A stretch of DNA of 55,402 nucleotides from a virus. Shown one piece after another: positions 41,743-50,074 of this stretch. The stretch covers positions 1-55,402 of the IMG/VR virus record IMGVR_UViG_3300029448_000052. One strand, 5' to 3'. The notes under the pieces were generated by a model that searched no databases, had not been told where the DNA came from, and saw only the letters and a program-made list of their open reading frames with translations. Each line of letters opens with the position of its first letter. The stretch's first letter is position 1. The translations under genes were made by a program, and so were the position numbers.

Positions 41743-42057
41743 ATGGCGCAAAAGAAACTCCAAAAAGAGTCTAAGTTTGCCGAGTATGATGAAGACGGTG
41801 ATGGCGTCGTTAGCGATGATGAGTTATCACATGTAAAAGCTATAAAAGAAACAGAAACAGAGTTAAGAAAGAATTTAGCTCAATTACGCATGGCACGTTA
41901 TACTTTAATATCTATGGGGGTTTTTACAGTAGCTATGTTTTTTATCCCTTTAGATAGGGTTAAGGCTTTATCAGATATATCAAACTTGTTCTATATATCT
42001 GGAGCGGGTATCGTCGGTGCGTTTATGGGGACATCTGCTTGGATGAATAGGAAGTAA
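41743..42057 (+). CDS. EF-hand membrane protein
   Basis: 104 residues. FAEYDEDGDGVVSDDELSHV (residues ~12-31) is a canonical EF-hand loop DxDxDG...E. Two membrane segments follow (~52-70, LISMGVFTVAMFFIPL; ~80-98, LFYISGAGIVGAFMGTSAW). Calcium-sensing combined with two membrane passes, close to the lysis genes, suggests a holin-related or envelope-sensing role. The motif is clear, the role inferred. Confidence 0.6.
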   Translation: MAQKKLQKESKFAEYDEDGDGVVSDDELSHVKAIKETETELRKNLAQLRMARYTLISMGVFTVAMFFIPLDRVKALSDISNLFYISGAGIVGAFMGTSAWMNRK

Positions 42058-42067
42058 AGGGAAAAAA

Positions 42068-42274
42068 ATGGAAGCGATACTTTTACTTGGCGCATTAGCT
42101 TATGGAATGCACCACTATCACCAATATGAAAATCAACAAGATACCACTATAGATGTCGGCCAGAAAGTTGTCTTCAACGAGGGCTTAGAAGAAATCGACT
42201 GGTCAAAAGCCGGTAACTTTAGGGTGTCGAGCACTAAAAACGATGTTCAATGGGTGGTTATTTCTGATGGATGA
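42068..42274 (+). CDS. Small membrane-associated protein
   Basis: 68 residues. Hydrophobic N-terminus (MEAILLLGALAYGMHHY) as a signal anchor, then a polar beta-type domain (VGQKVVFNEGLEEIDWSKAGNFRV). One of several small membrane genes in front of the lysin. No family recognised. Confidence 0.55.
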   Translation: MEAILLLGALAYGMHHYHQYENQQDTTIDVGQKVVFNEGLEEIDWSKAGNFRVSSTKNDVQWVVISDG

Positions 42275-42479
42275 AGAAAAGAAAAAGCCAATATCGTTAG
42301 CTGTTGGGGAGAACAGCTTTGAACTGGTCCTCCGCATATTAGGTAATGAGTTTATAGCTATACGGATAGGTTCTACTAATTTCAGCGGTAAGTTGATAGC
42401 CGGAGGAGTTTTGCTCCTGTTTTTCACGTTTATGCTTATGGAGGTGTTTGGTCTGTCACGTATAATGGGTGTTGAATAG
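42267..42479 (+). CDS. Single-pass membrane protein
   Basis: 70 residues from ATG 42267, which overlaps the preceding stop; a longer frame from 42243 is less likely. Polar N-terminal half, then a membrane segment KLIAGGVLLLFFTFMLMEVFGL (~46-65). Coupled to the next gene (TAGTG). Part of a five-gene membrane cluster before endolysin. Confidence 0.5.
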   Translation: MDEEKKKPISLAVGENSFELVLRILGNEFIAIRIGSTNFSGKLIAGGVLLLFFTFMLMEVFGLSRIMGVE

Positions 42480-42874
42480 TGGCCACTAAGTTAAGCGAAA
42501 ACACAGAGTTATCTATGCCAATCCGCAATTTGATTGCGATGGTGGTTGGCGCAGCAGTAGCAACGTGGGCATATTTTGGAGTTATTGAAAGGCTCAATAC
42601 GCTTGAAAATAAATTTATTATTGTCCAGACGGATTTGGGTCAAAACACAGAGTTTCGTATCAAATGGCCTAGAGGTGAGATGGGCAGTTTGCCAGCCGAT
42701 TCAGAACAGTTTATGATGATAGAGCATTTGGCTAGTGAGTTAGAAAAGCTGGCTGAAAACATAGAAAGCGGTAACGCTCCACATGATCAGCAACAAAAGC
42801 TGGTTTTAGAGTTTTATGATAGGCGGCTTACTAAGATAGAGGACAACATAGAAAAGCTGACGAACAATGATTGA
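42479..42874 (+). CDS. Membrane-anchored coiled-coil protein
   Basis: 131 residues, GTG start overlapping the previous stop. One membrane segment (NLIAMVVGAAVATWAYFGVI, ~17-36) is followed by polar heptads (FMMIEHLASELEKLAENIESG, KLVLEFYDRRLTKIEDNIEKL). The layout, one N-terminal helix and a long periplasmic or cytoplasmic coil, recalls i-spanins or holin partners, but no spanin pair is proven. Overlaps the next gene by 8 bases. Confidence 0.5.
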   Translation: MATKLSENTELSMPIRNLIAMVVGAAVATWAYFGVIERLNTLENKFIIVQTDLGQNTEFRIKWPRGEMGSLPADSEQFMMIEHLASELEKLAENIESGNAPHDQQQKLVLEFYDRRLTKIEDNIEKLTNND

Positions 42875-43076
42875 AGTTACCTTTGTTTTACTATTGATGA
42901 TTGGCGATGAAAAAGTAGAATATACGCCGTATGAAAACTTGTCTCAATGTTTGACCGTGCGCCGTAAAATCAAGCGTAATACTGGACATACAATTGATTT
43001 TGATAAAAGGTGGGCATGTAAGCAGTTGAAGGTAAAAATTGAGGCAGGCGAAATAATGGAGATTATTGAGCAATGA
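42867..43076 (+). CDS. Small secreted or membrane protein
   Basis: 69 residues. Short hydrophobic N-terminus (MIEVTFVLLLMIG), then a polar domain with two cysteines (LSQCLTVRRKIK...RWACKQLKV), which could form a disulphide in the periplasm. Overlaps the holin-like gene by 4 bases. No family recognised. Confidence 0.45.
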   Translation: MIEVTFVLLLMIGDEKVEYTPYENLSQCLTVRRKIKRNTGHTIDFDKRWACKQLKVKIEAGEIMEIIEQ

Positions 43077-43450
43077 TACAAGCACTTATAGGTCCAATAG
43101 CTAATCTGGCTGGTTCTTTTATGGAATCAAAAATAGAGCAAACAAAGGCTAAAGGCAGAGTTGCACAAGCTAAAGCAGAAGCTGAAGCAGAAGTTATGAA
43201 AGTAGCTGCCACTCACGAAGCTGGCTGGGAAAAAATTATGGCTCAGTCTAGTGACAATAGCTGGAAAGATGAAGCGTGGACTATACTATTTATCGTCATA
43301 ATAGCCATGTGCTTTATACCATACACCCAGCCCTATGTTGAAAATGGATTTGCTGCTTTATCGAGAACACCAGAATGGTTTCAATGGGCAATGTATGCTT
43401 CAATAGGAGCTAGTTTTGGAATTAGAGGTATAAAAGGATTTAAAAAATGA
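43073..43450 (+). CDS. Holin, GTA-type three-segment family
   Basis: 125 residues. IGPIANLAGSFMESKIEQTKAKGRVAQAKAEAEAE, then SGDNSWKDEAWTILF-type core (here SSDNSWKDEAWTILFIVII), MCFIPYTQPYVENGFAAL and a final hydrophobic FQWAMYASIGASFGIRGIKGF. This is the pattern of the 3TM holin family first described in gene-transfer agents (PF11351-like). It would form holes in the inner membrane at lysis. Two genes upstream of the lysin, which supports the call. Confidence 0.75.
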   Translation: MIQALIGPIANLAGSFMESKIEQTKAKGRVAQAKAEAEAEVMKVAATHEAGWEKIMAQSSDNSWKDEAWTILFIVIIAMCFIPYTQPYVENGFAALSRTPEWFQWAMYASIGASFGIRGIKGFKK

Positions 43451-43599
43451 GCTTGTATGAAAACATCCATAAAAGAAGAAAAAGTGGCAAGCCTATGAGA
43501 AAACCGGGACAAAAAGGCGCACCGAGTGCTGCTGATTTCAAAGCAGCAGCTAGAACTGCTAGGAAACGTGGTGGTAGTGCGAAAAAAGGTAAAAAATGA
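43447..43599 (+). CDS. 50-residue basic protein
   Basis: ATG 43447 (overlapping the holin stop) to TGA 43597, overlapping the lysin start. MSLYENIHKRRKSGKPMRKPGQ then GAPSAADFKAAARTARKRGG: a highly basic mini protein that I recognise as recurrent in marine phage lysis or structural regions. It may be a minor virion or DNA-binding peptide. Function unknown; coupling on both sides supports translation. Confidence 0.6.
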   Translation: MSLYENIHKRRKSGKPMRKPGQKGAPSAADFKAAARTARKRGGSAKKGKK

Positions 43600-44048
43600 A
43601 TAAAGATAAATTACGCGAAGAGATCGCAGAAGATGAAGGTTGTAAGTACGAGGTGTATCTCGATCATCTTGGGCTTCCGACTTGTGGTATAGGCCATCTC
43701 ATTACAGAAATTGACGAAGAGCATGGCAAAACTGTTGGCACTGTTGTTGAGCAAGAGCGTGTTAAACAGTTATTTGCTCTTGATATGGCTGTCACTGTTG
43801 AGGAGTGCCGAGTGCTGTATGATGATTTCGATGATCTGCCCGAAGAATGCCAACATATTATTGCAAATATGATGTTCAATATGGGCAGACCTAGACTGAG
43901 TAAATTCAAAGGCATGAGGGCTGGTGTTGATGCTCGTGATTGGAACGTCGCAGCAGATGAGATGGTTGATTCTCGCTGGTATACTCAAGTTCCAAATAGA
44001 GCCAGAAGACTTGTAGAACGTATGAGGGCGTTATCAGAAAATGAATGA
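43596..44048 (+). CDS. Endolysin, T4-type lysozyme (GH24)
   Basis: 150 residues. EDEGCKYEVYLDHLGLPTCGIGH carries the T4 lysozyme catalytic triad with identical spacing: E14, D23, T29 (E11, D20, T26 in T4). The rest is helical, with NMMFNMGRPRLSKFKGM and WYTQVPNRARRLVERM typical of the family. It hydrolyses the MurNAc-GlcNAc bond of peptidoglycan. No signal peptide or membrane anchor, so export depends on the holin upstream. Overlaps both neighbours slightly. Confidence 0.9.
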   Translation: MNKDKLREEIAEDEGCKYEVYLDHLGLPTCGIGHLITEIDEEHGKTVGTVVEQERVKQLFALDMAVTVEECRVLYDDFDDLPEECQHIIANMMFNMGRPRLSKFKGMRAGVDARDWNVAADEMVDSRWYTQVPNRARRLVERMRALSENE

Positions 44049-44238
44049 CCTTTACATTTACGAGAATATGCTTAAGATAATTCGCGAACGGTCAAAATCA
44101 GTTCAAGAAAGCATTTTATATGGTGCTGTAGCTGATTTTGCTGCCTTCAAGGAACTCCGAGCTAAACTTGGAGAGCTTGCACAAACTGAACAGGATTTAA
44201 AAACCCTGCTAGATAAGGTATCAAAAACAGATGGCTAA
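44041..44238 (+). CDS. Small helical protein
   Basis: 65 residues, overlapping the lysin end by 8 bases and the cochaperonin start by 8. Helical throughout (YENMLKIIRERSKSVQESILYG, ELRAKLGELAQTEQDLKTLLDKV), suggestive of a coiled-coil dimer. Proteins of this size and pattern occur before structural genes in marine podoviruses. Function unknown. Confidence 0.55.
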   Translation: MNDLYIYENMLKIIRERSKSVQESILYGAVADFAAFKELRAKLGELAQTEQDLKTLLDKVSKTDG

Positions 44239-44668
44239 GACATTACTCGTCCCAGATTACATTGTTAAACAAAAAGAAAAAGAAAAACAAACCGACCCTG
44301 AAGTACCCTCTCTTGAAAAGTTACCAAAACCTACTGGTTGGCGTATACTGATACTACCCTTTAAAGGTAAAAAACAAACAGAAGGTGGGATATTATTACC
44401 TGACCAAGCTATTGAGCGTGAGGCTCTGGCTACTGTTTGTGGGTATGTTCTTAAAATCGGACCTCTTGCTTATCAAGACCCTAACAAATTTGGCAACCCC
44501 GAAGACCCTAGCAAAAACTGGGAACCGTGGTGTAAAGAGGGTGATTGGGTGATTTTTGGCAGATATGCTGGGAGTCGTTTTAAAATTGATGGTGGTGAAG
44601 TGCGTCTTTTAAATGACGATGAGATTTTAGCTACAATCAATAATCCAGAAGATATTCTGCACATTTAA
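44231..44668 (+). CDS. GroES-like cochaperonin
   Basis: 145 residues. KPTGWRILILPFKGKKQTEGGILLPDQAIEREA (residues ~32-65) includes the GroES mobile-loop position (QTEGGILLP, equivalent to the host GroES loop that docks on GroEL). GDWVIFGRYAGSRFKIDGGEVRLLNDDEILA is the closing beta barrel. An N-terminal extension of ~30 polar residues and an insert with FGNPEDPSKNW are phage features. Like T4 gp31 it could adapt host GroEL for capsid folding. Position just before scaffold and capsid genes fits. Confidence 0.75.
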   Translation: MAKTLLVPDYIVKQKEKEKQTDPEVPSLEKLPKPTGWRILILPFKGKKQTEGGILLPDQAIEREALATVCGYVLKIGPLAYQDPNKFGNPEDPSKNWEPWCKEGDWVIFGRYAGSRFKIDGGEVRLLNDDEILATINNPEDILHI

Positions 44669-44682
44669 CCATGGAGTGATTC

Positions 44683-45588
44683 ATGCCTGAGAAGAAACAA
44701 GAAGAGTTGTTTGAAGAATCTGATAACCTCGAAATAGAGGTAGAAGAAGATAACGAAGCAGAAAGTGAAGAGGTTGTTACTGAAGAAAATCAACCTAAAG
44801 AGCAAACTGCAGATTCCTCGGAAGACGAGCTAGAAAATTATAGCGAGGGTGTTCAAAAAAGGATTAGTAAGCTCACAGCTAAAATGCGTGAGGCTGAAAG
44901 GCGTGAAAAAGCCGCTACAGAGTATGCTCAAGCTGTTCAAAAACAATTACAAGAAAGTAATCAAAAAAGCACTGCTTTAGATGATTCTTTTGTAAGTGAG
45001 TTTGAAACAAGGGTTACTTATCAAGAAGAGTCTTTACGTAACAAATTAAAAGAAGCTATTGATCGTGGTGACGTTGACAAACAAGTAGAGGCACAAGCTG
45101 CTTTAGCTAAGTTAGCACAAGATAATGAACGATTAGCTTATGTCAAAAAACAAAAAGAACATATTGCTAAACAAGTTGAACAAGTTCAAGCAGCCCCACA
45201 ACAAGTACCTCAACAACAAGCACCTGCTCAGCCAGATCCTAAAGCCTCTGCTTGGGCAGAGCGTAATTCTTGGTTTGGCTCAGATGAGCCTATGACGCTT
45301 ACTGCATTTAGTATCCATAAAAAACTTGTGGAAGAAGAGGGTTACGATCCTACAAGTGATGATTATTATGGAGAACTTGATAATCGTATTAGGAGAGATT
45401 TTCCTCATAAATTTGAGAGTAAAACTAATAAAAGCTCTGGTCCTGCGGTTGCAGGAGCAAATAGGGGTGGCAAAACTTCTGGGAAAAAATCTGTGAAGTT
45501 AAGTCAATCTCAAGTTGCAATAGCGAAAAAACTTGGTATAACTAATGAACAGTATGCGAAACAACTACTCGCATTACAAAATTCGTGA
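44683..45588 (+). CDS. Scaffolding-like protein
   Basis: 301 residues. A very acidic N-terminus (~1-60, EESDNLEIEVEEDNEAESEE), a central long coil (~60-170), a Gln/Pro-rich linker, then a folded C-terminal part (~195-300) with WFGSDEPMTLTAFSIHKKLVEEEGYDP and a basic end. Size, acidity and place between cochaperonin and capsid genes match phage internal scaffold proteins that guide procapsid assembly and leave the head. Inferred from composition and synteny. Confidence 0.65.
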   Translation: MPEKKQEELFEESDNLEIEVEEDNEAESEEVVTEENQPKEQTADSSEDELENYSEGVQKRISKLTAKMREAERREKAATEYAQAVQKQLQESNQKSTALDDSFVSEFETRVTYQEESLRNKLKEAIDRGDVDKQVEAQAALAKLAQDNERLAYVKKQKEHIAKQVEQVQAAPQQVPQQQAPAQPDPKASAWAERNSWFGSDEPMTLTAFSIHKKLVEEEGYDPTSDDYYGELDNRIRRDFPHKFESKTNKSSGPAVAGANRGGKTSGKKSVKLSQSQVAIAKKLGITNEQYAKQLLALQNS

Positions 45589-45598
45589 GGATGTCAGT

Positions 45599-46054
45599 AT
45601 GACCGATAGAAGCCCACGCACTGCCCAGTCTAGGGAAAAAGCCAGCCGCACTAAACCGTGGCAACCACCGTCTCAGTTAGACGCTCCAGATCCTCCAGAG
45701 GGATTTGTTCATCGTTGGATTCGTGAGTCAATCATGGGTGTCGATGATAAGAAAAACCTGTCTGCTCGCCTCCGCGAAGGCTTTGAATTAGTTCGCGCTG
45801 ATGAGTACCCTGATTTTGAAGCACCTACAGTCCAGGATGGAAAACATGCTGGCGTGATTGGTGTGGGAGGTCTAGTACTCGCAAGGTTCCCAAAAGAGAC
45901 CAGAAATGAACGCAACACTTATTTCCGCAATGCAACGCGGGATCAAATGACTGCGGTTGATAATGATCTTATGCGGGAGCAGCATCCATCTATGCCTATT
46001 AGTAAACCTGATAGGCAATCTCGTGTAACTTTCGGTAGTAATAATACCGAATAA
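45599..46054 (+). CDS. Head-region hypothetical protein
   Basis: 151 residues from ATG 45599, 7 bases after GAGG; the frame is open upstream but lies within the scaffold gene. A Pro/basic N-terminus (RSPRTAQSREKASRTKPWQPPSQLD) then FVHRWIRESIMGVDDKKNLSARLREGFELVRADEYPDF and GLVLARFPKETRNERNTYF. This family is regularly found just before the capsid gene in marine podoviruses. Role unknown, maybe head assembly. Confidence 0.55.
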   Translation: MTDRSPRTAQSREKASRTKPWQPPSQLDAPDPPEGFVHRWIRESIMGVDDKKNLSARLREGFELVRADEYPDFEAPTVQDGKHAGVIGVGGLVLARFPKETRNERNTYFRNATRDQMTAVDNDLMREQHPSMPISKPDRQSRVTFGSNNTE

Positions 46055-46073
46055 TTGTTAGGAGACTAAAATC

Positions 46074-46688
46074 ATGGCAAACACTGATTCGCCTTTTGGT
46101 TTGCGTCCTCATAACAAACTAGGGTCAAACGCTAATTCCATGGGTTTGACGCCTTACAAAGTACAAATCGCGGGTGTAGCAGGTTCATCATCTTCAATTT
46201 TTCAAGGTGATATGGTGATACCTCTCTCTAACGGTCTTGTGGATGTAAGCGCGGCAGACGGTGGTTCAGTGGCGATTCTAGGTGTTATGGCAGGGTGTGA
46301 GTATACTGCACTCGACGGTACGCCGACTTTCTCACCAAACTATCCCGGAACTTCTTCTTTGAAGTCAGGCACAGAAGCAACTGTGTTCGTATACGATGAT
46401 CCTCATCAAGTATACGAGTGTCAAGCTGATGCAAGTTTAACTAATCTTGCAACTGCAACTGCTTTGATTCATTCGAATGCAGAAGGCACTGGATTTGGTT
46501 CTGAAACAGCAAATGGTATCTCAAGTGGAGAAATTTCGGTTTCTACTGCTGGTGCTACTACTACAACGGATAATTTCCGTATTGTTGGAATCAAAGATGT
46601 TCCCGGAATAGATTATGCTTCTGCAGGAGTTGTACTCCTCGTGAAGTTAAATCTTCCTCTCCATACTTCAACCACTGGTATAGCATAA
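46074..46688 (+). CDS. Putative head decoration protein
   Basis: 204 residues, ATG after TAGGAGACTAAAATC. Beta-rich and Gly/Ser/Thr-rich (FQGDMVIPLSNGLVDVSAADGG, VFVYDDPHQVYECQAD, IVGIKDVPGIDYASAG). Directly upstream of the major capsid gene with a 12-base gap. Composition and place suggest a capsid-surface or minor head protein; no motif proves it. Confidence 0.55.
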   Translation: MANTDSPFGLRPHNKLGSNANSMGLTPYKVQIAGVAGSSSSIFQGDMVIPLSNGLVDVSAADGGSVAILGVMAGCEYTALDGTPTFSPNYPGTSSLKSGTEATVFVYDDPHQVYECQADASLTNLATATALIHSNAEGTGFGSETANGISSGEISVSTAGATTTTDNFRIVGIKDVPGIDYASAGVVLLVKLNLPLHTSTTGIA

Positions 46689-46700
46689 GGAGAAAATGAT

Positions 46701-47609
46701 ATGGCTATTGCAAGATCCCAACTCCTTAAAGAGCTAGAGCCAGGACTAAACGCCCTGTTCGGCATGGAGTATGACCGCTACGAGAACCAACATACTGAAA
46801 TCTTTGAAACTGAATCTTCGGATCGGGCTTTTGAAGAAGAGGTAATGTTGTCAGGATTTGGAGCCGCACCTGTAAAGGGTGAGGGTCAGGCAGTTTCATT
46901 TGATACTGCAAACGAATCATTCACTGCTCGTTACACACACGAAACAATCGCGCTTGCTTTTGCGATTACTGAAGAGGCTGTAGAGGATAATCTTTATGAC
47001 CGCTTGAGTTCTCGTTATACTCGTGCATTGGCTCGTTCAATGTCTAACACAAAGCAAGTGAAAGCTGCTTCTGTTCTCAACAATGCGTTCGATAGCGGCT
47101 TTGCTATCGGCGATGGTAAAGAGTTGTGTGCTACTGACCACCCGACTAACGGTGGTGGTACTTTCCGCAACGAACTCAGCACTGCTGCTGACCTGAACGA
47201 AACATCTTTGGAGCAGTCACTAATTGACATTGCAGCCTTCATTGATGAGCGTGGGTTGAAAATTGCTGTGCAAGGTCGCAAGTTGATCATTCCTTCTTCA
47301 CTACAATTTGTAGCTGAAAGATTGATGGCTTCCAACCTACGCCCAGCGACAGCAGACAATGATGTCAACGCTATGAGAAATATGGGTATGTTGCCTGAGG
47401 GTTATGTTGTTAACAACTTCCTCACAGATACAGACGCATTTTTCATCAAAACGGATGCACCTAACGGCTTCAAGCATTTTGAGCGAGCAGCTATTAGGAC
47501 TTCTATGGAAGGCGATTTTGACACAGGTAACGTGCGTTACAAAGCTCGTGAGCGTTATAGCTTTGGAGTTTCTGACCCACGTTGTGTGTTTGGTTCTCCT
47601 GGAGCTTAA
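46701..47609 (+). CDS. Major capsid protein
   Basis: 302 residues, ATG after AAGGAGAAAATGAT. The N-terminal segment EPGLNALFGMEYDRYENQHTEIF, then FAITEEAVEDNLYDRLSSRYTRALARSMSNTKQ (the long spine helix) and KARERYSFGVSDPRCVFGSPGA at the end follow the Mu/HK97-fold capsid pattern used by many marine phages. Followed by an intrinsic terminator, as expected for the most abundant structural gene. Confidence 0.82.
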   Translation: MAIARSQLLKELEPGLNALFGMEYDRYENQHTEIFETESSDRAFEEEVMLSGFGAAPVKGEGQAVSFDTANESFTARYTHETIALAFAITEEAVEDNLYDRLSSRYTRALARSMSNTKQVKAASVLNNAFDSGFAIGDGKELCATDHPTNGGGTFRNELSTAADLNETSLEQSLIDIAAFIDERGLKIAVQGRKLIIPSSLQFVAERLMASNLRPATADNDVNAMRNMGMLPEGYVVNNFLTDTDAFFIKTDAPNGFKHFERAAIRTSMEGDFDTGNVRYKARERYSFGVSDPRCVFGSPGA

Positions 47610-47623
47610 CTTAAAGCACAATG

Positions 47624-47654
47624 AAAAGAGCGGCTTGCGAGCCGCTCTTTTTTT
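47624..47654 (+). terminator. Strong intrinsic terminator after the capsid gene
   Basis: AAAAGAGCGGCT (47624-47635) pairs with AGCCGCTCTTTT (47640-47651), loop TGCG, T run to 47654. The best terminator in the window besides that at 36150; it may set capsid mRNA levels. Confidence 0.9.
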
Positions 47655-47722
47655 GTATATAGTTTTTACACTTCCTGACAGTCGCATTGTGTGGCTGACA
47701 TTAGCCAAGACAGGAGACTTAA

Positions 47723-48706
47723 ATGGCTACTACTACTTTTAACGGTGCAGTCCGCTCCGAAAACGGATTTAAACAAATCACTAAAAATGCCACTACTGGT
47801 GCGATTACAGAAAACTATTCTGTAAGTTCAACAGGTCAAGTTACAGCAGCAGCTTCTACCACAATTTTTCAGTACAACTACATTACTTGTCCACCTCCAA
47901 TGACAGCGATGTTATCAAATAGTGCTGTTGGTGTTTTAGGTGATGGCGATAAATTTGGCATGATTTTTATAGGTCCTCAAGGCCAGATGTATCCCGCAGC
48001 TTGTGTTGCAGTAGGGGCATTTACCGCTGGAGGCACAGCTCCTATGCTTGATGGAACCGTGCCAGCAACTGATACGGCAACCACACATGCTGGTTTAAAC
48101 CTTTGTATGGATGGCGAGACAGCCGACAATGTAGGTTTGCAAATGATTTGTGGTGGTAATCCTCAAGGCACAGGTCCTCATACTTTTACAGTGGGTACTC
48201 ATTCAGGTGCTATTGATGCAACTTTCCAAGCTGCTGATTACACAGACTTTGATTGTATTGTAGTTGGTTTCAGAAAAACAGAGGAGTTTGCAACTGGGTT
48301 CAATGCTGCTGTAGCTGCGGCAACAGCAGGTGATTTAGTTTACACTGATGTTGTTGCTTTTGGAGCACAAGGTGACACTAATATTGAAATCCAAACTGAC
48401 TTAAATAACTCAGGCACTTCCACATCTACAGATTGTGGCGCATCAGTTCCAGTTGATACCCAGAACTTACGGTTGAAAGTTAATCTTTCTTCTGCTGGTG
48501 TGGTAACTTATGAGTTGGTTGTAAACCAAATAGCAGGTGCAGGAACTTTAGCTGCCCCAGCGTCAACAGCCGCTTTCACCTTTGATGATGGCGATGTTCT
48601 TGTCCCATATCTGGCTATCCTTAAAAATGGCACAGCAGTGGATGAAATCTTCCTAAAAGATATCACAGTCACTCGTACTCCTGGAGATTCTTTCGAGAGA
48701 CTATAA
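47723..48706 (+). CDS. Virion structural protein
   Basis: 327 residues, ATG after CAGGAGACTTAA. Beta-rich, Gly/Ala/Thr-rich throughout (STTIFQYNYITCPPPMTAML, FGMIFIGPQGQMYPAACVAVGAFTAGG, DGDVLVPYLAILKNGTAVDEIFLKDITV). There is no catalytic motif. Immediately after the capsid gene, it may be a head-fibre or decoration protein. Family not recognised with certainty. Confidence 0.55.
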   Translation: MATTTFNGAVRSENGFKQITKNATTGAITENYSVSSTGQVTAAASTTIFQYNYITCPPPMTAMLSNSAVGVLGDGDKFGMIFIGPQGQMYPAACVAVGAFTAGGTAPMLDGTVPATDTATTHAGLNLCMDGETADNVGLQMICGGNPQGTGPHTFTVGTHSGAIDATFQAADYTDFDCIVVGFRKTEEFATGFNAAVAAATAGDLVYTDVVAFGAQGDTNIEIQTDLNNSGTSTSTDCGASVPVDTQNLRLKVNLSSAGVVTYELVVNQIAGAGTLAAPASTAAFTFDDGDVLVPYLAILKNGTAVDEIFLKDITVTRTPGDSFERL

Positions 48707-48752
48707 TTAACAGAGAGGGGGAAACCCCTCTCCTTTCTTGAAGGAGATTGAT

Positions 48753-49355
48753 ATGGCAGGTTCAGACGTAAAAGTTCAATTAATCAGCGATGAAGTCGCT
48801 GCAGATGATGATTTTATTGTTACAGCAGCCCGACCCAATACAGGGGCAACATTAGCAAACACTGCTTTTGCTTCTGGAGGTGCGAGGCTTCTCGGTGTCA
48901 CCACAACTGGCACTGGTGATAACGCCAAAACTAACACTATTGTTGGTACAGATGTTTTTGATAATGCGCTAACAGAAATCATAACTTCAACAGGGTCAGC
49001 CGAACAGGTTGATGGAACGAAGTTTTTTAAAACAATAACTTCCATTACAAGTTCTGCTCAATTTGCAGCAAACATTAAAATCGGCTCCCTCGCTACCGCT
49101 GCTCAGGCTGTTGGTGGTGGTGCAAGAGTTAGACTCAGGGGGTATTCAATAGTATCTGGTGGATCTGCAGGTATTATTGAGTTTATAGATGGGACACCAG
49201 AAAGTGGTACTGTTTTGTTTAAAGCAAGAACTATCGGAACAGATAATACTACTTTAGATAATACTATCCCCGATGAGGGTATCTTGTTTAAAAGTGGGTT
49301 ATCTATCAGGTATACTGTAGGCACTATTGATATGATGAATATCTTCCATGGCTAG
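48753..49355 (+). CDS. Virion structural protein
   Basis: 200 residues from ATG 48753 behind AAGGAGATTGAT, preferred over an upstream TTG. Beta-rich with IVTAARPNTGATLANTAFASGGARLLGVTTTG and a C-terminal VLFKARTIGTDNTTLDNTIPDEGILFKSGL-type repeat of strands. Probably a capsid-surface or tail-tube-like protein. The following gene starts in its last codons. Confidence 0.5.
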   Translation: MAGSDVKVQLISDEVAADDDFIVTAARPNTGATLANTAFASGGARLLGVTTTGTGDNAKTNTIVGTDVFDNALTEIITSTGSAEQVDGTKFFKTITSITSSAQFAANIKIGSLATAAQAVGGGARVRLRGYSIVSGGSAGIIEFIDGTPESGTVLFKARTIGTDNTTLDNTIPDEGILFKSGLSIRYTVGTIDMMNIFHG

Positions 49356-49632
49356 TACAAAAGATGTAAAAAGAACCCCTTCGGGTAAAATATCATACCG
49401 AGGGGAGACTTTTCCTGGATTTAATAAACCAAAGCGCACTCCTGGAGCTAAGAAAAAATCAGCAGTGTTAGCTAAAAAAGGTGACCAAATAAAGTTAGTT
49501 CGTTTTGGTGACCCCAACATGAGTATTAAAAAGGATATACCAGCAAGGCGTAAATCTTTTAGAGCGCGTCATAACTGCGCTAGTGCTAAAGATAAATTTA
49601 GTGCGCGATATTGGTCATGTAAGGCTTGGTAA
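49348..49632 (+). CDS. Conserved basic phage protein
   Basis: 94 residues with Lys/Arg content near one quarter. KDVKRTPSGKISYRGETFPGFNKPKRTPGAKKKS, LVRFGDPNMSIKKDIPARRKSFRARHNC then FSARYWSCKAW: highly conserved in marine phages as I remember it, with two closing cysteines. First of several small basic genes. Function unknown; DNA or RNA binding inside the virion is possible. Confidence 0.6.
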   Translation: MASTKDVKRTPSGKISYRGETFPGFNKPKRTPGAKKKSAVLAKKGDQIKLVRFGDPNMSIKKDIPARRKSFRARHNCASAKDKFSARYWSCKAW

Positions 49633-49790
49633 TGAAAGCAGATGATGTATTAAAGTTGTTAGAAAAACACGAGGCAGATTGCAGTGCGCGATATGCCCAA
49701 ATACAAAAACAACTTGACAAATTAGATATGAGGTTATGGGGTATAGCCGTTTTAATCATAGCGGCTGCTGCAATCCCGAGGTTGTTGTAA
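49632..49790 (+). CDS. 52-residue membrane protein
   Basis: ATG 49632 (overlapping the previous stop) to TAA 49788. Helical polar half (DDVLKLLEKHEADCSARYAQIQKQLDKLD) and a C-terminal membrane segment LWGIAVLIIAAAAIPRLL. Tight coupling on both sides supports it. Role unknown; may anchor a complex at the inner membrane. Confidence 0.55.
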   Translation: MKADDVLKLLEKHEADCSARYAQIQKQLDKLDMRLWGIAVLIIAAAAIPRLL

Positions 49791-50074
49791 TGGCTATGAA
49801 CAGAAGTAATATGGCGCAACAAATAAAGAAAGCTCCTGCCAGCCGAAAGAAAAAGAAGAAAAAACCAAAAGTGCCAGCTAAGTATTTAGCTGGTCTTAGC
49901 TCTGCTGATAGGGCTAAAAAGAAAAAAGAGATAGAACGTAATAGGAAAAAATCACCAAAGGATCCCTCTGCTTATGTTTTCCCAAGTGATTTTGATAAGC
50001 GCGGTAAAAGAAGAAAAACCAAAGAATCCGTGCATACTAAAAAATTTAAAAAAATGTTTGGTTCTAAAACGTGA
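49790..50074 (+). CDS. Lysine-rich mini protein
   Basis: 94 residues from ATG 49790 (TAATG coupling). Contains a run KKAPASRKKKKKKPKVPAKYLAGLSSADRAKKKKEIERNRKK and ends KKFKKMFGSKT. The PAKYLAGLSSADRAKKKKEIERN segment is a recurring element in phage and giant-virus mini proteins. Suggests nucleic-acid condensation or a packaged basic peptide. Function unknown. Confidence 0.55.
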   Translation: MAMNRSNMAQQIKKAPASRKKKKKKPKVPAKYLAGLSSADRAKKKKEIERNRKKSPKDPSAYVFPSDFDKRGKRRKTKESVHTKKFKKMFGSKT

